Positions 8,936 through 18,789 are shown, numbered from the stretch's first letter. The stretch is 63,968 nucleotides of DNA from Selenomonadaceae bacterium (GCA_022773425.1 JALFBM010000044.1:1-63968), one strand, 5' to 3'. Translations and numbers: made by a program. Notes: generated by a model not told the origin, from the letters alone.

Positions 8936-8969
8936 GAAAAGCCCTCTCCCGTTTGGGAGAGGGCTTTTC
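8936..8969 (+). terminator. Rho-independent terminator of flagellin
   Basis: A 15-bp perfect stem with GTTT loop (GCCCTCTCCC/GGGAGAGGGC flanked by AAAA/TTTT). Confidence 0.9.
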
Positions 8970-9027
8970 TATCGCATGGCGCCTGGCGAAAAAGGCGTTC
9001 TTTTTCCGTTTTCTGTCCGCCGTACGG

Positions 9028-9057
9028 TTGACGGCCGCGCGCGGGGTAGAGTATAAT
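9028..9057 (+). promoter_or_regulatory. Sigma-A promoter of leuS
   Basis: TTGACG (9028-9033) and TATAAT (9052-9057) with an 18-nt spacer, 81 nt before the chosen leuS start. Confidence 0.75.
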
Positions 9058-9084
9058 AGGTGATAGCTGTAAAACGCGATAGAT

Positions 9085-9117
9085 GAGTGCCGGTCTGCCT
9101 TTTGCAGACGGGCACTC
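9085..9117 (+). promoter_or_regulatory. Stable hairpin in the leuS leader
   Basis: The two-part stem GAGTGCC/GGCACTC and GTCTGC/GCAGAC falls in the leader just upstream of the ribosome-binding site. No T run follows, and no T-box core (GGTGGTACCGCG-like) is present, so it is neither an obvious terminator nor a T-box. Its role is unknown. Confidence 0.45.
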
Positions 9118-9138
9118 TTGGTATCAGGGGGAATGGAT

Positions 9139-11613
9139 ATGGACCGTTACGAGCCGCAAAAAATTGAAAAGAAATGGCAGGAAAAATGGCTGAAAGAGGA
9201 CGTCTATCATACGGAGGCGGATCCGTCGCGGCCAAAATATTATGCGCTCGAGATGTTCCCGTATCCGTCGGGCAACCTGCACATGGGCCATGTGCGCAAC
9301 TACGCCATCGGTGATGTTATGGCGCGCTACAAGGCGATGGAGGGCTACAACGTCCTGCATCCGATGGGCTTTGATTCGTTCGGCATGCCGGCCGAGAACG
9401 CGGCCATCAAGCACGGTGTAAAGCCGGGGGACTGGACGCTCTCGAACATCGCGAATATGGAACGCCAGCAGAAGTCGATGGGCCTTTCCTACGATTGGGA
9501 TCGCGAGGTCATCACGTGCAAGCCGGAGTACTATAAATGGACGCAGTGGCTGTTCGAGCTGTTCTACAAGCGCGGCCTTGCGTACAAGAAAAAGGCCTCG
9601 GTCAACTGGTGTGATACCTGCGGGACTGTGCTTGCCAATGAGCAGGTCATCGATGGCAAATGCTGGCGCTGCGATTCTGAGGTGCACAAAAAAGACCTCT
9701 CGCAGTGGTTCCTCAAGATTACGGACTATGCCGACGTGCTGCTGAAGGACCTCGACAAGCTCGAGGGATGGCCGGAGCGCGTCAAGACGATGCAGCGCAA
9801 CTGGATCGGCCGCAGCGAGGGCCTCGAGTTCCAGCTCGAGGTGCCGGCACTCGGCAAATCCATTTCCGCTTATACGACGCGCCCGGATACCGTCTATGGT
9901 ATCACATTCCTCGCCCTCGCGGCAGAGCACCCGCTGATGGACGCGATCTGCGCCAAGAGCGAGCATGCGTCGGAGATCCAGGCGTTCTGCAAGAAGACGC
10001 GCAACCAGAACGACATCGAGCGCACGTCGAGCGAGTCGGCGAAGGAAGGCGTGTTCACGGGCCTTTACTGCGTGAATCCGTTCAACGGCCGCAAGGTGCA
10101 GATCTGGGTCACGAACTATGTGCTCGCCGACTACGGCACGGGCGCCGTCATCGGCGTGCCGTCCGAGGATACGCGCGACTGGATGTTCGCGACGAAATAC
10201 GGTATCGAGAAGATCCTGACGATCCGCCCGAAGGAGGGCGAGCTGAAGCTTGAGGACATGACGGATGCCTATGCCGAAAAGGAAGGCTATCTGATCAATT
10301 CCGGCGAGTTCGACGGCATGGAGATGCACGAGGCCATGGGCGCCATCATCGACAAGGCCGAGAAAGAGGGCTTCGGCAAGCGCCATGTGAACTACCGCCT
10401 GCGCGACTGGCTGATCTCGCGGCAGCGCTACTGGGGCGCGCCGATCCCGGTCATCAACTGCCCGCATTGCGGTGAGGTACTCGTGCCGGAGGAGGATCTG
10501 CCGGTCCTGCTGCCGGAGGATGTCTCGTTCCGGCAGGGCGCGCTCTCCCCGCTTTCGTCGAGCGAGAGCTTCCTCCACTGCAAGTGCCCGAAATGCGGCG
10601 CCGATGCGACCCGCGAGACGGACACGATGGACACGTTCATCTGCTCGTCCTGGTACTATCTGCGCTACACGGATCCGCATAACGACAAGATGCCGTTTGC
10701 GAAGGATAAGGTCAACTACTGGGCGCCGGTCGATCAGTATATCGGCGGCATCGAGCATGCGATCCTGCATCTGCTGTACTCGCGTTTCTTCACGAAGGTC
10801 CTGCACGATGCAGGCCTCGTCGATTTCGATGAGCCGTTCAAGAACCTGCTGACGCAGGGGATGGTCCTCAAGGACGGCTCGAAGATGTCGAAATCGAAGG
10901 GCAACGTCGTTTCGCCGGAAGAGATCATCGGCAAGTACGGCGCGGATACGGCGCGCCTGTTCATCCTGTTTGCAGCGCCGGTCGACCGCGATCTCGAGTG
11001 GAGCGACCAGGGCGTCGAGGGATCGTACCGCTTCCTCGGCCGCGTATGGCGTATCCTCGGTCATTTCGAGGACACGATCAAGGGAGCGTCTGACGACTAC
11101 GACGTCACGAAACTCACGAAGGAAGAGAAGGAGCTGCGCCGGATCCTGCATACCACCATCAAGAAGGTGACGGATGATCTGCGCGACCGCTTCATGTTCA
11201 ATACGGCGATCTCGACGATTATGGAGCTCGTCAATGCCTTTTACGGTTTCCAGGACAAGGCGGTCAACGCGGGGCTCGTGCGCGAGGTCGCGCGGAACCT
11301 GCTGCTGCTGCTCGCGCCGTTCGCGCCGCATATCACCGAGGAACTTTGGAGCCGTCTGTTCGCGGAGGGCTCGGTACACGCGCAGCATTGGCCGTCCTAT
11401 GATGAGACGGCCATGAAGCGCGACGAGATCGAAATCGTCCTGCAGATCAACGGCAAGGTCCGCGACAAGGTCGTCGTGCCGGCGGACATCGACCGCGAGG
11501 GCATGAAGGCAGCGGTCATGGAACTGCCGCGCGCCAAGGAACTCACGGCCGGCAAGACCATCGTCAAGGTCATCGCCGTGCCGAAGAAGCTCGTGAACAT
11601 CGTCGTAAAGTAA
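9139..11613 (+). CDS. leuS: Leucyl-tRNA synthetase
   Basis: Class I synthetase charging tRNA-Leu. The 824-residue protein shows the HIGH-type motif in [15 protein letters not shown] (about 41-55). A zinc-binding Cys pair is in [10 protein letters not shown] and CWRCDSE, and the CP1 editing domain carries [16 protein letters not shown]. The KMSKS motif is near 582, followed by the anticodon-binding and C-terminal domains. GGGGG lies 7 nt before ATG 9139; the in-frame ATG at 9133 is too close to that ribosome-binding site but cannot be excluded. Confidence 0.97.
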   Translation: MDRYEPQKIEKKWQEKWLKEDVYHTEADPSRPKYYALEMFPYPSGNLHMGHVRNYAIGDVMARYKAMEGYNVLHPMGFDSFGMPAENAAIKHGVKPGDWTLSNIANMERQQKSMGLSYDWDREVITCKPEYYKWTQWLFELFYKRGLAYKKKASVNWCDTCGTVLANEQVIDGKCWRCDSEVHKKDLSQWFLKITDYADVLLKDLDKLEGWPERVKTMQRNWIGRSEGLEFQLEVPALGKSISAYTTRPDTVYGITFLALAAEHPLMDAICAKSEHASEIQAFCKKTRNQNDIERTSSESAKEGVFTGLYCVNPFNGRKVQIWVTNYVLADYGTGAVIGVPSEDTRDWMFATKYGIEKILTIRPKEGELKLEDMTDAYAEKEGYLINSGEFDGMEMHEAMGAIIDKAEKEGFGKRHVNYRLRDWLISRQRYWGAPIPVINCPHCGEVLVPEEDLPVLLPEDVSFRQGALSPLSSSESFLHCKCPKCGADATRETDTMDTFICSSWYYLRYTDPHNDKMPFAKDKVNYWAPVDQYIGGIEHAILHLLYSRFFTKVLHDAGLVDFDEPFKNLLTQGMVLKDGSKMSKSKGNVVSPEEIIGKYGADTARLFILFAAPVDRDLEWSDQGVEGSYRFLGRVWRILGHFEDTIKGASDDYDVTKLTKEEKELRRILHTTIKKVTDDLRDRFMFNTAISTIMELVNAFYGFQDKAVNAGLVREVARNLLLLLAPFAPHITEELWSRLFAEGSVHAQHWPSYDETAMKRDEIEIVLQINGKVRDKVVVPADIDREGMKAAVMELPRAKELTAGKTIVKVIAVPKKLVNIVVK

Positions 11614-11647
11614 AGGGCAATAGATTCCGCAGGGAGTGTGGAAACGG

Positions 11648-12739
11648 ATGTTAAAAGCCTATGCCATAGAGAACCTCAAGAGCGGCATGGTGGTCGGCCG
11701 CGATGTCAACGACCCGGACGAGGGCCTGCTGATCCGGGCGGGAACCGTGCTGAACAACGCGACTATCTTCCAATTGCTCGACCGGCCGATCTTCTCCATC
11801 TACATCGAGGAAGAAGAAAAGAAAAAGCATGTCACACCGACGAAAAGCTCGCTGCTCGATGCGCCGTACGTGGCGTGTTATCAGCAGGCCTATGGGCAGA
11901 TGGAGGAACTGCTCAGCAAGCTGCGCGAGGGGGCGGGGCTCGACATCGTGCTGCTCGAGTCCATCTTTTCGGCCGAGAATATGCGCCAGCTCTGCGATGG
12001 GTCCAAGGCGGTCTCGCAGCTCAGCAATATGGACCGGTCGGGGGACTACCTCGTCCACCACAGCCTGCACCTCGCCATCCTCGCGGGACTCATGGGCCGC
12101 TGGCTGCGCTATGACGACCAAAAGCGGCACGACCTCGTCATCACGGGCCTGCTGCTCGACATCGGCAAGATTAAGATTCCGGATACGATTCTAAGCAAGA
12201 AGGGGCCGCTCTCGGATGAGGAGTTCCGCGCCATCCAGAAACATGCGGAATACGGCTACGAGATGCTCAAGGACACGCAGCTCGGCACGAACCGTGATAT
12301 CTTGTTCGGCGTGCTGCAGCATCACGAGCGCTGTGACGGCTCTGGCTATCCGTACGGCGTCTGCCGCGCGCAGATTTCGGATTTCGGCCGGATCATGGCC
12401 ATCCTCGACATCTACGATGCGATGACCGCGGACCGTTCGTATGCGAAGAAAAAGTCACCGTTCGACATTTTCGCTATCCTCCACGACGACATCATGAGTG
12501 GCAAACTCGATACGGAGTACGGCGTCTATTTTACCAAGCATTTCTGTCACGCGCTGAACGGCAGCTGGGTGCGGCTGTCCACCGGTGAGGTCGGGCACAT
12601 CGTCTACCTCGATGAAAGCCGCGTTGACGCGCTGCCGATCGTGCAGACCCTCGACGACCAATTCATCGATCTCAGCAGCAACATGTCCGTCAAAGTCGAG
12701 GCCATCCTGAACGCCGAGGAAGCACAGCACGCGGAATAA
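11648..12739 (+). CDS. HD-GYP domain protein (candidate cyclic-di-GMP phosphodiesterase, altered HD motif)
   Basis: The 363-residue protein has an N-terminal region of about 125 residues (starts [20 protein letters not shown], a DUF3391-like opening) and an HD-GYP domain from about 130 to 300. The GYP loop is intact ([12 protein letters not shown]). The HD pair, however, reads L170-D171 in GLLLDIGK, where a CTC codon (12155-12157) replaces an expected His codon. That His is a metal ligand in active HD-GYP enzymes, so activity is doubtful. The start at ATG 11648 follows AGGGAG by 11 nt. leuS is 34 bp upstream, so the two may share a transcript. Confidence 0.85.
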   Translation: MLKAYAIENLKSGMVVGRDVNDPDEGLLIRAGTVLNNATIFQLLDRPIFSIYIEEEEKKKHVTPTKSSLLDAPYVACYQQAYGQMEELLSKLREGAGLDIVLLESIFSAENMRQLCDGSKAVSQLSNMDRSGDYLVHHSLHLAILAGLMGRWLRYDDQKRHDLVITGLLLDIGKIKIPDTILSKKGPLSDEEFRAIQKHAEYGYEMLKDTQLGTNRDILFGVLQHHERCDGSGYPYGVCRAQISDFGRIMAILDIYDAMTADRSYAKKKSPFDIFAILHDDIMSGKLDTEYGVYFTKHFCHALNGSWVRLSTGEVGHIVYLDESRVDALPIVQTLDDQFIDLSSNMSVKVEAILNAEEAQHAE

Positions 12740-12757
12740 TCGAAAGCAGGAAATCCG

Positions 12758-12786
12758 AAATCCTCCCCGCCGGGGAGGATTTCTTT
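12758..12786 (+). terminator. Terminator after the HD-GYP gene
   Basis: Stem AAATCCTCCCC/GGGGAGGATTT with a 3-nt loop, then CTTT. It ends just before uvrB. Confidence 0.8.
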
Positions 12787-12801
12787 ATGGGAGGGAACAG
12801 T

Positions 12802-14847
12802 ATGTCCATGGTTCCAAAGCTCAACACGATGCAGTTTGAGGAGGAGACGCCCTTTGAGGTCGTCGCGCCGTTCGAGCCGATGGGCGATCAGCCCAAAGCC
12901 ATCCGCGATCTCGCGGCGGGCGTCGAGGCCGGTATGGATACGCAGGTCCTGCTCGGTGCGACGGGCACGGGCAAGACCTATACGATCGCGAAGGTCATCG
13001 AGAAGGTGCAGAAGCCGACGCTCGTGATCGCGCACAACAAGACGCTCGCCGCACAGCTCGCGAGCGAATTCAAGGCGTTTTTTCCGCACAATTACGTCGG
13101 TTATTTCGTCAGCTACTACGATTTTTATCAGCCGGAGGCGTATATCGCGTCGACGGATACCTATATCGAGAAGGATGCGTCCATCAACGACGAGATCGAT
13201 GAGCTGCGGCACAGCGCGACCTGCTCGTTGTTCGAGCGGCGGGACGTCATCATCGTCGCGTCGGTTTCGTGCATCTATGGTCTCGGCTCGCCGGAGAGCT
13301 ACCACGAAATGGTGCTGTCCCTGCACAAGGGGCAGCAGGTCGATCGCGACGCGATCTTGCGAAAGCTCGTCACCATCCGCTACGAGCGCAACGATATTGC
13401 GTTCGAGCGCGGCAAGTTCCGCGTGCGCGGCGACGTCATCGAGGTATTCCCGGCAGGGTATAACAACCGCGCGGTGCGCATCGAGCTGTTCGGCGATGAG
13501 ATCGACCGCATGCTCGAGTTTGACGTCACGACCGGCGAAATCTACGGGGAGCGCACGCATGTGATGATTTTCCCGGCCTCGCATTATGTGACGCCGGAGG
13601 AAGACATGAAAATCGCGAGACAGGACATCCGTGCGGAACTCGAGGAGCAACTTGCGAAATTCAAGCGGGAAGGCAAGCTGCTCGAGGCGCAGCGGCTCGA
13701 GCAGCGCACGAATTACGACCTCGAGATGATGGAGGAGGTCGGCTACTGTTCGGGGATTGAGAACTATTCGCGTCACCTCGCGCACCGCGCGGCCGGACAG
13801 GCGCCGTACACCCTGCTCGACTATTTCCCGGAGGATTTTCTGATCGTCATGGACGAGAGTCATGTGACACTGCCACAGCTGCATGCGATGTACGCTGGCG
13901 ACCGCAGCCGCAAGGTCTCGCTCGTCGAGAACGGGTTCCGCCTGCCGTCGGCGTTCGACAACCGGCCACTGACGTTCGAGGAGTTCCAGGCGCGCGTGAA
14001 TCAGATCATCTACGTCTCGGCGACGCCGGGGAAGTACGAACTCAGCCGTGCGCAGCAGGTCGCCGAGCAGATCATCCGGCCGACCGGCCTTCTGGATCCG
14101 GAGATTGAGATCCGGCCGCTCGAGGGGCAGATCGACGACCTGATCGGCGAGATCAAGAAGCGCATCGAGAAGAACGAGCGCACGCTCGTGACGACGCTGA
14201 CGAAGCGTATGGCGGAAAACCTCACGGACTACCTGAAGGAAATCGGCATCAAGGTCACATACCTGCATTCCGATATCGCGACCATTGAGCGCGCCGAGAT
14301 CATCCATGACCTGCGTGCGGGGAAGTACGACGTGCTCGTCGGCATCAACCTGCTGCGTGAGGGCCTCGATATGCCGGAGGTATCGCTGATTGCCATCCTC
14401 GATGCGGACAAGGAGGGATTCCTGCGCTCGGATACGTCGCTAATCCAGATCATCGGGCGCGCGGCGCGCAATGCAAATGGACATGTGATCATGTACGCGG
14501 ACGTGCAGACGGATTCGATGAAGCGCGCCATCGGCGAGACCAACCGTCGGCGTGAGATCCAGCAAGCCTACAATCGCGAGCACCATATCACGCCGAAGAC
14601 CATCGTAAAGCCGATCAAGCCGCTGATCGAGACGACGCTTGTCGCGGCGGAATCCGCGGCGGATTATGAGAGCGGCAAGCGGAAAAAGAAGCTCACGAAA
14701 AAGCAGAAGGCAAACCTCGTGCAGACGCTCACGCGCGAGATGCAGCAGGCTTCTCGCGCACTCGAGTTCGAACGGGCGGCGGAGCTGCGCGATATGATCC
14801 TCGAGCTCAGCGGGAAACTGCCGGGCCAGAAGGATGATGCGAAATGA
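12802..14847 (+). CDS. uvrB: Excinuclease ABC subunit B
   Basis: DNA-damage recognition helicase of nucleotide excision repair, working with UvrA and UvrC. The 681-residue protein has Walker [11 protein letters not shown] at about 52-61 and the DNA-inserting beta-hairpin region ([19 protein letters not shown]). DESH follows near 350, then helicase motifs V/VI (IGRAARN) and a C-terminal UVR domain ([11 protein letters not shown]). ATG 12802 has GGAGGG 6 nt upstream; an earlier ATG at 12787 precedes that ribosome-binding site. uvrA is in this window but not adjacent. Confidence 0.97.
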   Translation: MSMVPKLNTMQFEEETPFEVVAPFEPMGDQPKAIRDLAAGVEAGMDTQVLLGATGTGKTYTIAKVIEKVQKPTLVIAHNKTLAAQLASEFKAFFPHNYVGYFVSYYDFYQPEAYIASTDTYIEKDASINDEIDELRHSATCSLFERRDVIIVASVSCIYGLGSPESYHEMVLSLHKGQQVDRDAILRKLVTIRYERNDIAFERGKFRVRGDVIEVFPAGYNNRAVRIELFGDEIDRMLEFDVTTGEIYGERTHVMIFPASHYVTPEEDMKIARQDIRAELEEQLAKFKREGKLLEAQRLEQRTNYDLEMMEEVGYCSGIENYSRHLAHRAAGQAPYTLLDYFPEDFLIVMDESHVTLPQLHAMYAGDRSRKVSLVENGFRLPSAFDNRPLTFEEFQARVNQIIYVSATPGKYELSRAQQVAEQIIRPTGLLDPEIEIRPLEGQIDDLIGEIKKRIEKNERTLVTTLTKRMAENLTDYLKEIGIKVTYLHSDIATIERAEIIHDLRAGKYDVLVGINLLREGLDMPEVSLIAILDADKEGFLRSDTSLIQIIGRAARNANGHVIMYADVQTDSMKRAIGETNRRREIQQAYNREHHITPKTIVKPIKPLIETTLVAAESAADYESGKRKKKLTKKQKANLVQTLTREMQQASRALEFERAAELRDMILELSGKLPGQKDDAK

Positions 14848-14893
14848 GCGTTGGCTGCGGAAAATTCGTGGCGGGGCGGTGGCAGAAATGGAT

Positions 14894-14922
14894 TGACAGC
14901 GCGGCGAAAAAGGACGATAATA
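14894..14922 (+). promoter_or_regulatory. Sigma-A promoter of manA
   Basis: TTGACA (14894-14899), 17-nt spacer, GATAAT (14917-14922), 44 nt before the manA ATG. Confidence 0.75.
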
Positions 14923-14966
14923 GGGTTGGCCTTGAAAAGATATGACTTTATGGGAGGAATCGCACT

Positions 14967-15932
14967 ATGTTATACCCGATGAAACTACGCGCACCACTCA
15001 AGGATTATATCTGGGGCGGCACGCGTCTGAAGGACGAGTTCGGCAAGAAGACAGATCTCGAGAAGGTCGCGGAGAGCTGGGAGCTCGCCTGCCATAAGGA
15101 CGGCAAGAGCGTCATCGAGAATGGGGAGTACGCGGGCAAGACGCTCGAGGAATACCTCGCTATCGTCGGCAAAGACGTACTCGGAACGCGCGGCAAGGCA
15201 TTCCCGTATTTCCCGCTTTTGATCAAACTGATTGATGCGAAAAACGACCTCTCCGTGCAGGTGCACCCGGGCAACGACTACGCGAAGCGCGTCGAGGGCG
15301 AGTACGGCAAGACGGAGATGTGGTACATTGTGGACGCGGAGCCTGGCGCGAGCCTGCTCTACGGTTTCAAGGAAAAGGTTTCGAAAAAGGAAATCGAGCA
15401 GCATATCAAGGACAATACGCTGCCCAATATTCTAAACCGCGTGCCGGTCAAGAAGGGCGATGTGTTCTTCATCGATGCCGGTACGCTGCACGCGATCGGC
15501 AAGGGCATCCTGATCTGCGAGATCCAGCAGAATTCAAACACGACGTATCGTGTCTACGACTACGGGCGCGTCGGCAAGGACGGCAAGCCGCGCGAGCTGC
15601 ATGTCGCGAAAGCGCTCGACGTCATGAAGCGCGAGAAACCGACGCGCAAGACGGAGCCGGTAGCCCAATTGGATATTTTTGAGGGACTTAGGGGCGAGCT
15701 GCTCGCGCAGTGCCCGTATTTCACGGCCTACCATTTCGCACTCGAGGACAGCGCGGACCTCGAAGTCAAGGACGGTTCGTTCCAGGCGCTCACGGTGACC
15801 GATGGCTCGATGGAGCTCCGCGCCGCCGAGGGTACGTTGCAGCTCGAGAAGGGAAACAGCGCGTTCCTGCCAGCCGGCATGGGCGGCTACGTCTTGAAAG
15901 GCCAGGGCGAGTTCATCCTGAGCGAGGTATGA
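14967..15932 (+). CDS. manA: Mannose-6-phosphate isomerase, class I
   Basis: Zinc-dependent interconversion of mannose-6-phosphate and fructose-6-phosphate, linking mannose use and nucleotide-sugar supply to glycolysis. In 321 residues the family marks are visible: YIWGGTRL near the start, the zinc ligands of LSVQVHPGND, the Glu of KTEMWY, and the active-site stretch DAGTLHAIGKGIL with QNSNTTYRVYD. The length is that of the short Firmicutes form. ATG 14967 follows GGGAGGAAT. It is a single gene with its own promoter. Confidence 0.95.
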   Translation: MLYPMKLRAPLKDYIWGGTRLKDEFGKKTDLEKVAESWELACHKDGKSVIENGEYAGKTLEEYLAIVGKDVLGTRGKAFPYFPLLIKLIDAKNDLSVQVHPGNDYAKRVEGEYGKTEMWYIVDAEPGASLLYGFKEKVSKKEIEQHIKDNTLPNILNRVPVKKGDVFFIDAGTLHAIGKGILICEIQQNSNTTYRVYDYGRVGKDGKPRELHVAKALDVMKREKPTRKTEPVAQLDIFEGLRGELLAQCPYFTAYHFALEDSADLEVKDGSFQALTVTDGSMELRAAEGTLQLEKGNSAFLPAGMGGYVLKGQGEFILSEV

Positions 15933-15948
15933 TTCCAGCCGCTGCCCC

Positions 15949-15977
15949 TTGCATTTCGGACAGAATCCTGCTATAAT
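15949..15977 (+). promoter_or_regulatory. Sigma-A promoter of tRNA-Pro
   Basis: TTGCAT (15949-15954), 17-nt spacer, TATAAT (15972-15977), 10 nt before the tRNA. Confidence 0.75.
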
Positions 15978-15987
15978 GGATGACGTT

Positions 15988-16064
15988 CGGGACGTAGCGC
16001 AGTTTGGTAGCGCGCTTCCTTGGGGTGGAAGAGGTCGTGGGTTCAAATCCCGTCGTTCCGACCA
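15988..16064 (+). tRNA. tRNA-Pro (anticodon GGG)
   Basis: A 77-nt cloverleaf with acceptor CGGGACG/CGTTCCG, D stem GCGC/GCGC, anticodon stem CTTCC/GGAAG, and anticodon GGG at 16022-16024. The T arm carries TTCAAAT, and the CCA end is encoded. All stems pair, with ordinary wobbles. Confidence 0.95.
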
Positions 16065-16079
16065 TTTTTTTTAGCAACG

Positions 16080-16123
16080 AAAACCGGGGCTTCACAGAGA
16101 ATTCTCTGTGAAGCCCCGGTTTT
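16080..16123. terminator. Bidirectional terminator between tRNA-Pro and rubrerythrin
   Basis: A perfect 22-bp palindrome (CCGGGGCTTCACAGAG arm) with A-rich left and T-rich right flanks. It serves the convergent tRNA-Pro and rubrerythrin genes. Confidence 0.9.
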
Positions 16124-16139
16124 TTATGCGGGATTTCTC

Positions 16140-16688
16140 TTATTCGCCGAAATAGCGGTCGAACAGGCCCTTGAAGCCGCGGCCATGGCGCGCCTCGTCC
16201 TTGGCCATCTCGTGAACCGTGTCATGGATGGCGTCGAGATTGAGCTGCTTGGCGAGCGTTGCGAGCTCTTTCTTGCCCGCGCATGCGCCGTGCTCTGCAT
16301 CGATGCGCATCGTGAGATTCTTTTTCGTGCTGTTCGTCAGGACTTCGCCGAGGAGCTCCGCGAATTTGGAGGCGTGCTCTGCCTCATCCAATGCGTAGCG
16401 CTTGAAGGCCTCCGCGATCTCCGGATAGCCCTCGCGGTCTGCCTGGCGGCTCATGGCGAGGTACATGCCGACCTCGGAGCACTCGCCCGTAAAGTTCTGG
16501 CGAAGGCCCTCGAGGATACGCGGATCTACGCCCTTCGCGACGCCGACATGATGCTCATCCGCGAACGTCAGGTCTTCGGACTGCTCGACAAACTTCGAGG
16601 CCGGTGCGTGGCAGATCGGGCACTCAGCCGGGGCAGCATCGCCCTCATAGACATAACCGCAGACCGTGCAGACAAACTTTTTCATCAT
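16140..16688 (-). CDS. Rubrerythrin, reverse type (N-terminal rubredoxin domain)
   Basis: Non-haem iron peroxidase that detoxifies H2O2 in anaerobes. In this 182-residue protein the rubredoxin Fe(Cys)4 site comes first (C7, C10, C23, C26 in [10 protein letters not shown] and ECPICHA). The ferritin-like di-iron domain follows ([30 protein letters not shown]), the reverse of classical rubrerythrin. ATG 16688 has AGGAGG 6 nt upstream on the minus strand. A TATAAT -10 box lies at 16798-16803 (minus strand). Fur/PerR-type dyads farther upstream fit peroxide or iron control, by inference. Confidence 0.93.
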   Translation of the reverse strand: MMKKFVCTVCGYVYEGDAAPAECPICHAPASKFVEQSEDLTFADEHHVGVAKGVDPRILEGLRQNFTGECSEVGMYLAMSRQADREGYPEIAEAFKRYALDEAEHASKFAELLGEVLTNSTKKNLTMRIDAEHGACAGKKELATLAKQLNLDAIHDTVHEMAKDEARHGRGFKGLFDRYFGE

Positions 16689-16839
16689 GAAAAACCTCCT
16701 ATAAAAAATACACAGAACGTTATCGCTTTTGGGAAGCGCCCTTCGCGGCGCTTTCTTGTTTGGCAAGGGTGTTTCGCAACTCCCTTGCTATGGCTTTATT
16801 ATACGAGAAATCCGGAAAAAAGAAAATAGGGAAATATGC

Positions 16840-16859
16840 CTATTATCCAAAAATAATAG
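16840..16859. promoter_or_regulatory. CTATTAT/ATAATAG dyad upstream of rubrerythrin
   Basis: Inverted repeat CTATTAT-N6-ATAATAG about 37 nt upstream of the rubrerythrin -10 box. It is AT-rich and resembles PerR/Fur half sites in content but has a 6-nt gap, so the assignment is weak. The rest of the 388-bp gap 16689-17076 holds the -10 boxes, the dyad at 16923 and otherwise AT-rich DNA with no gene. Confidence 0.35.
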
Positions 16860-16922
16860 CCCATATCTCGCAGATGCACATGAAATCACGCAAATACATA
16901 GTAAATAAAAATAAAAACTAGC

Positions 16923-16937
16923 GGATAATGATTATCC
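16923..16937. promoter_or_regulatory. Fur-family operator (7-1-7 dyad)
   Basis: GGATAATGATTATCC is a perfect 7-1-7 palindrome that differs from the Fur consensus TGATAATNATTATCA only at the two outer bases of each arm. It lies between divergent rubrerythrin and tsaE, 86 bp before the tsaE -10 box. Confidence 0.55.
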
Positions 16938-17008
16938 ACTATTAGGGGAAGAAAGGAAGAATACGATGGAATCCTGTGGAACCGCTTCTATCCTTTAGGG
17001 AAACGTGT

Positions 17009-17014
17009 TATAAT
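17009..17014 (+). promoter_or_regulatory. -10 box of the tsaE operon
   Basis: A TATAAT preceded by GTGT lies 62 nt before the tsaE start. No good -35 is visible at the usual distance, so an activator or a weak promoter is possible. Confidence 0.5.
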
Positions 17015-17076
17015 AGCGACAGAAGTGTATGCAAGTTTCGTTTAACTTTTGTTTGATAGGAGAGATGGAAAGAAGC

Positions 17077-17559
17077 ATGTTTAGCTGCCATACGGATTCG
17101 CCAGCGGAGACGGCGGCGCTTGCCGAGCTCGTGGGGAAAAAGGTTCATGAGGGGACCGTGTTTTGCCTCGAGGGAGATTTGGGCGCCGGCAAGACCCTGT
17201 TCGTACAGAGTCTTGCGCACACGCTCGGCGTGACCGGCGAGGTCACGAGTCCGACGTTCAATCTGATGAATGTTTATGAGGGAATCTGCCCCATTTTTCA
17301 CTTTGATCTCTACCGGCTCGAGTCGGCGGAGGAGCTGGAGGACATTGGCTTTTTTGAGTATACGGAGGACCCGGAGGGCATCGTGCTGATCGAATGGGCG
17401 GACAAGTTCCCGGAATGCCTGCCGGAAAACTACGTTCGCCTTTGCATCGAACATGACCCGGCGGAGGAGAATGGCCGGATCTTTACCTTCACGAGCATCG
17501 GCTCGCAACAACAGAAATTGGTAGAGGAGTTGGGACGTCTTGTCCATACTGGCAATTGA
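17077..17559 (+). CDS. tsaE: tRNA threonylcarbamoyladenosine biosynthesis ATPase TsaE
   Basis: ATPase that cycles the TsaB-TsaD complex during N6-threonylcarbamoylation of A37 in ANN-decoding tRNAs. In 160 residues it shows the Walker A GDLGAGKTLF, the TSPTFNLMNVY stretch, the HFDLYRL motif and LIEWADKFP, all typical of TsaE. Two starts are possible: 17065 (close behind AGGAG) and 17077 (GGAAAG 4 nt upstream); 17077 matches the family length better. It overlaps tsaB by 20 nt, so translation is probably coupled. Confidence 0.93.
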   Translation: MFSCHTDSPAETAALAELVGKKVHEGTVFCLEGDLGAGKTLFVQSLAHTLGVTGEVTSPTFNLMNVYEGICPIFHFDLYRLESAEELEDIGFFEYTEDPEGIVLIEWADKFPECLPENYVRLCIEHDPAEENGRIFTFTSIGSQQQKLVEELGRLVHTGN

Positions 17560-18295
17560 TACGTCGACGCAGGTCTCAAGCGTCGCGGTGATGAACGAGA
17601 AACGGCTGCAGGCAGAAATCACGATGCAGGCGCGGCTCACGCATTCGGAAACGCTGATGCCGCATATTGAGGCGGCGCTGCGCATGGCCGCCGTCAAGAA
17701 AACAGAGCTCGAGGGCATTGCGGTCAGCATTGGCCCGGGTTCGTTTACGGGGCTGCGCATCGGGCTCGCTGCCGCAAAGGCGATGGCCTATGCGCTTTCC
17801 CTGCCGATCGTCGGCATCTCAACGCTCGCGGCGCTTGCCGTGCATTTTCCGGCGCCGGGGGCGCGGATCCTCAGCCTGATTGACGCGCAGAAAGGCAATG
17901 CCTACGCGCAAGCCTTTCATATGGAGAACGGGCAGCCTGTGCCGCTCGGCCGTGTGGAGGTCCTCGCCATCGAGGAGGTTCTCGCCCGCGCGAGCCGCGC
18001 CGGGGAACCGGTCATCCTGACCGGCGACGTCGTACCGAAGAAAATCGTCGGCAAACTGGTTGTGCCGGAGCATGTGATCCTGCCGCCGCCGCAGATGCAG
18101 ATGCCGCGCGCCGCGAATGTCGGTCTGCTCGGCCTGCAGCGCCTCGCGCGCGGGGCATCCGACAACCCGATGGCGCTCGAGCCCGTCTACATCCGTCGCA
18201 GTGAAGCCGAGGTGCTTTGGGAGAGGCGCCATCCGGACGCGCCGAAGGGCGAGGAACCGGAGACGAAGACCATCGTGATGAGGAAATCATCGTGA
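17540..18295 (+). CDS. tsaB: tRNA threonylcarbamoyladenosine biosynthesis protein TsaB
   Basis: Scaffold paralogue of TsaD needed for the t6A modification. The 251-residue protein begins with the ASKHA-fold phosphate loop (LAIDTSTQVSSVAV) and has the characteristic SIGPGSFTGLRIGLAAAKAMA. It uses a TTG start at 17540 with GAGGAG 10 nt upstream, inside the end of tsaE. The stop codon overlaps the rimI start. tsaD, the catalytic partner, does not follow here. Confidence 0.93.
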   Translation: MSILAIDTSTQVSSVAVMNEKRLQAEITMQARLTHSETLMPHIEAALRMAAVKKTELEGIAVSIGPGSFTGLRIGLAAAKAMAYALSLPIVGISTLAALAVHFPAPGARILSLIDAQKGNAYAQAFHMENGQPVPLGRVEVLAIEEVLARASRAGEPVILTGDVVPKKIVGKLVVPEHVILPPPQMQMPRAANVGLLGLQRLARGASDNPMALEPVYIRRSEAEVLWERRHPDAPKGEEPETKTIVMRKSS

Positions 18296-18780
18296 CCGCG
18301 GCGGAAAAGCCCGTCGAACGGGCGGCGCGGAAACCCCTGTCCCTGCGGTTTCGCGAGATGGTGCCGGAGGACGCGGAGGCTGTCGCGGCCATCGAGCGCG
18401 AGACGTTCCCGACGCCGTGGTCGCGGGAGTCGTTTTGGCGCGAAGCCGCAAACGAGAACACCTGCTACCGGCTCGCCCTTGACGGGGATACCGTCATTGG
18501 CTTCGCCGGAGCGTGGCTGTCGTTCGGCGACGCGCAGGTCACGAACATCGCCATCCGTGAGGCGTTCCGCGGGCGCGGTGCCGGCACTGCGCTCATGCGG
18601 GATCTCATCGAGGCGTGCAAGGCGCGCGGCTGCACGGCCATGACGCTCGAGGTTCGCCCGTCGAACGCGGCTGCGCTCGCGCTCTACCGGCGTTACGGCT
18701 TTCAGGAGGCGGGCCGCCGCAAGGGCTATTATCAGGATAATCACGAGGATGCCCTGATCATGTGGAATACGAAGCTTTAA
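18292..18780 (+). CDS. rimI: Ribosomal protein S18 alanine N-acetyltransferase
   Basis: GNAT acetyltransferase predicted to acetylate the N-terminal Ala of S18. In 162 residues the RimI signatures are visible: FPTPWSRESF, VTNIAIREAFRGRGAGTALM (the acetyl-CoA loop), LEVRPSNAAALALYRRYGF, and the C-terminal RKGYYQDNHEDALIM. GTG 18292 overlaps the tsaB TGA (GTGA), and GAGGAAA lies just upstream. Earlier in-frame starts within tsaB are not supported. The tsaE-tsaB-rimI order is common in bacteria. Confidence 0.9.
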   Translation: MTAAEKPVERAARKPLSLRFREMVPEDAEAVAAIERETFPTPWSRESFWREAANENTCYRLALDGDTVIGFAGAWLSFGDAQVTNIAIREAFRGRGAGTALMRDLIEACKARGCTAMTLEVRPSNAAALALYRRYGFQEAGRRKGYYQDNHEDALIMWNTKL

Positions 18781-18789
18781 GTCTATAGG

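Noticed and set aside
9085-9117. Leucine T-box before leuS
   Set aside because: The leader is short and lacks the conserved T-box core sequence; only a hairpin is present.
9124-11388. A 754-codon open frame on the minus strand under leuS
   Set aside because: It lies wholly antisense to leuS, has Arg/Asp/His-rich low-similarity content and no domain. Such frames arise from the GC-biased codon use of the real gene.
12604-14307. A 567-codon minus-strand open frame
   Set aside because: Antisense to the end of the HD-GYP gene and to uvrB; no domain.
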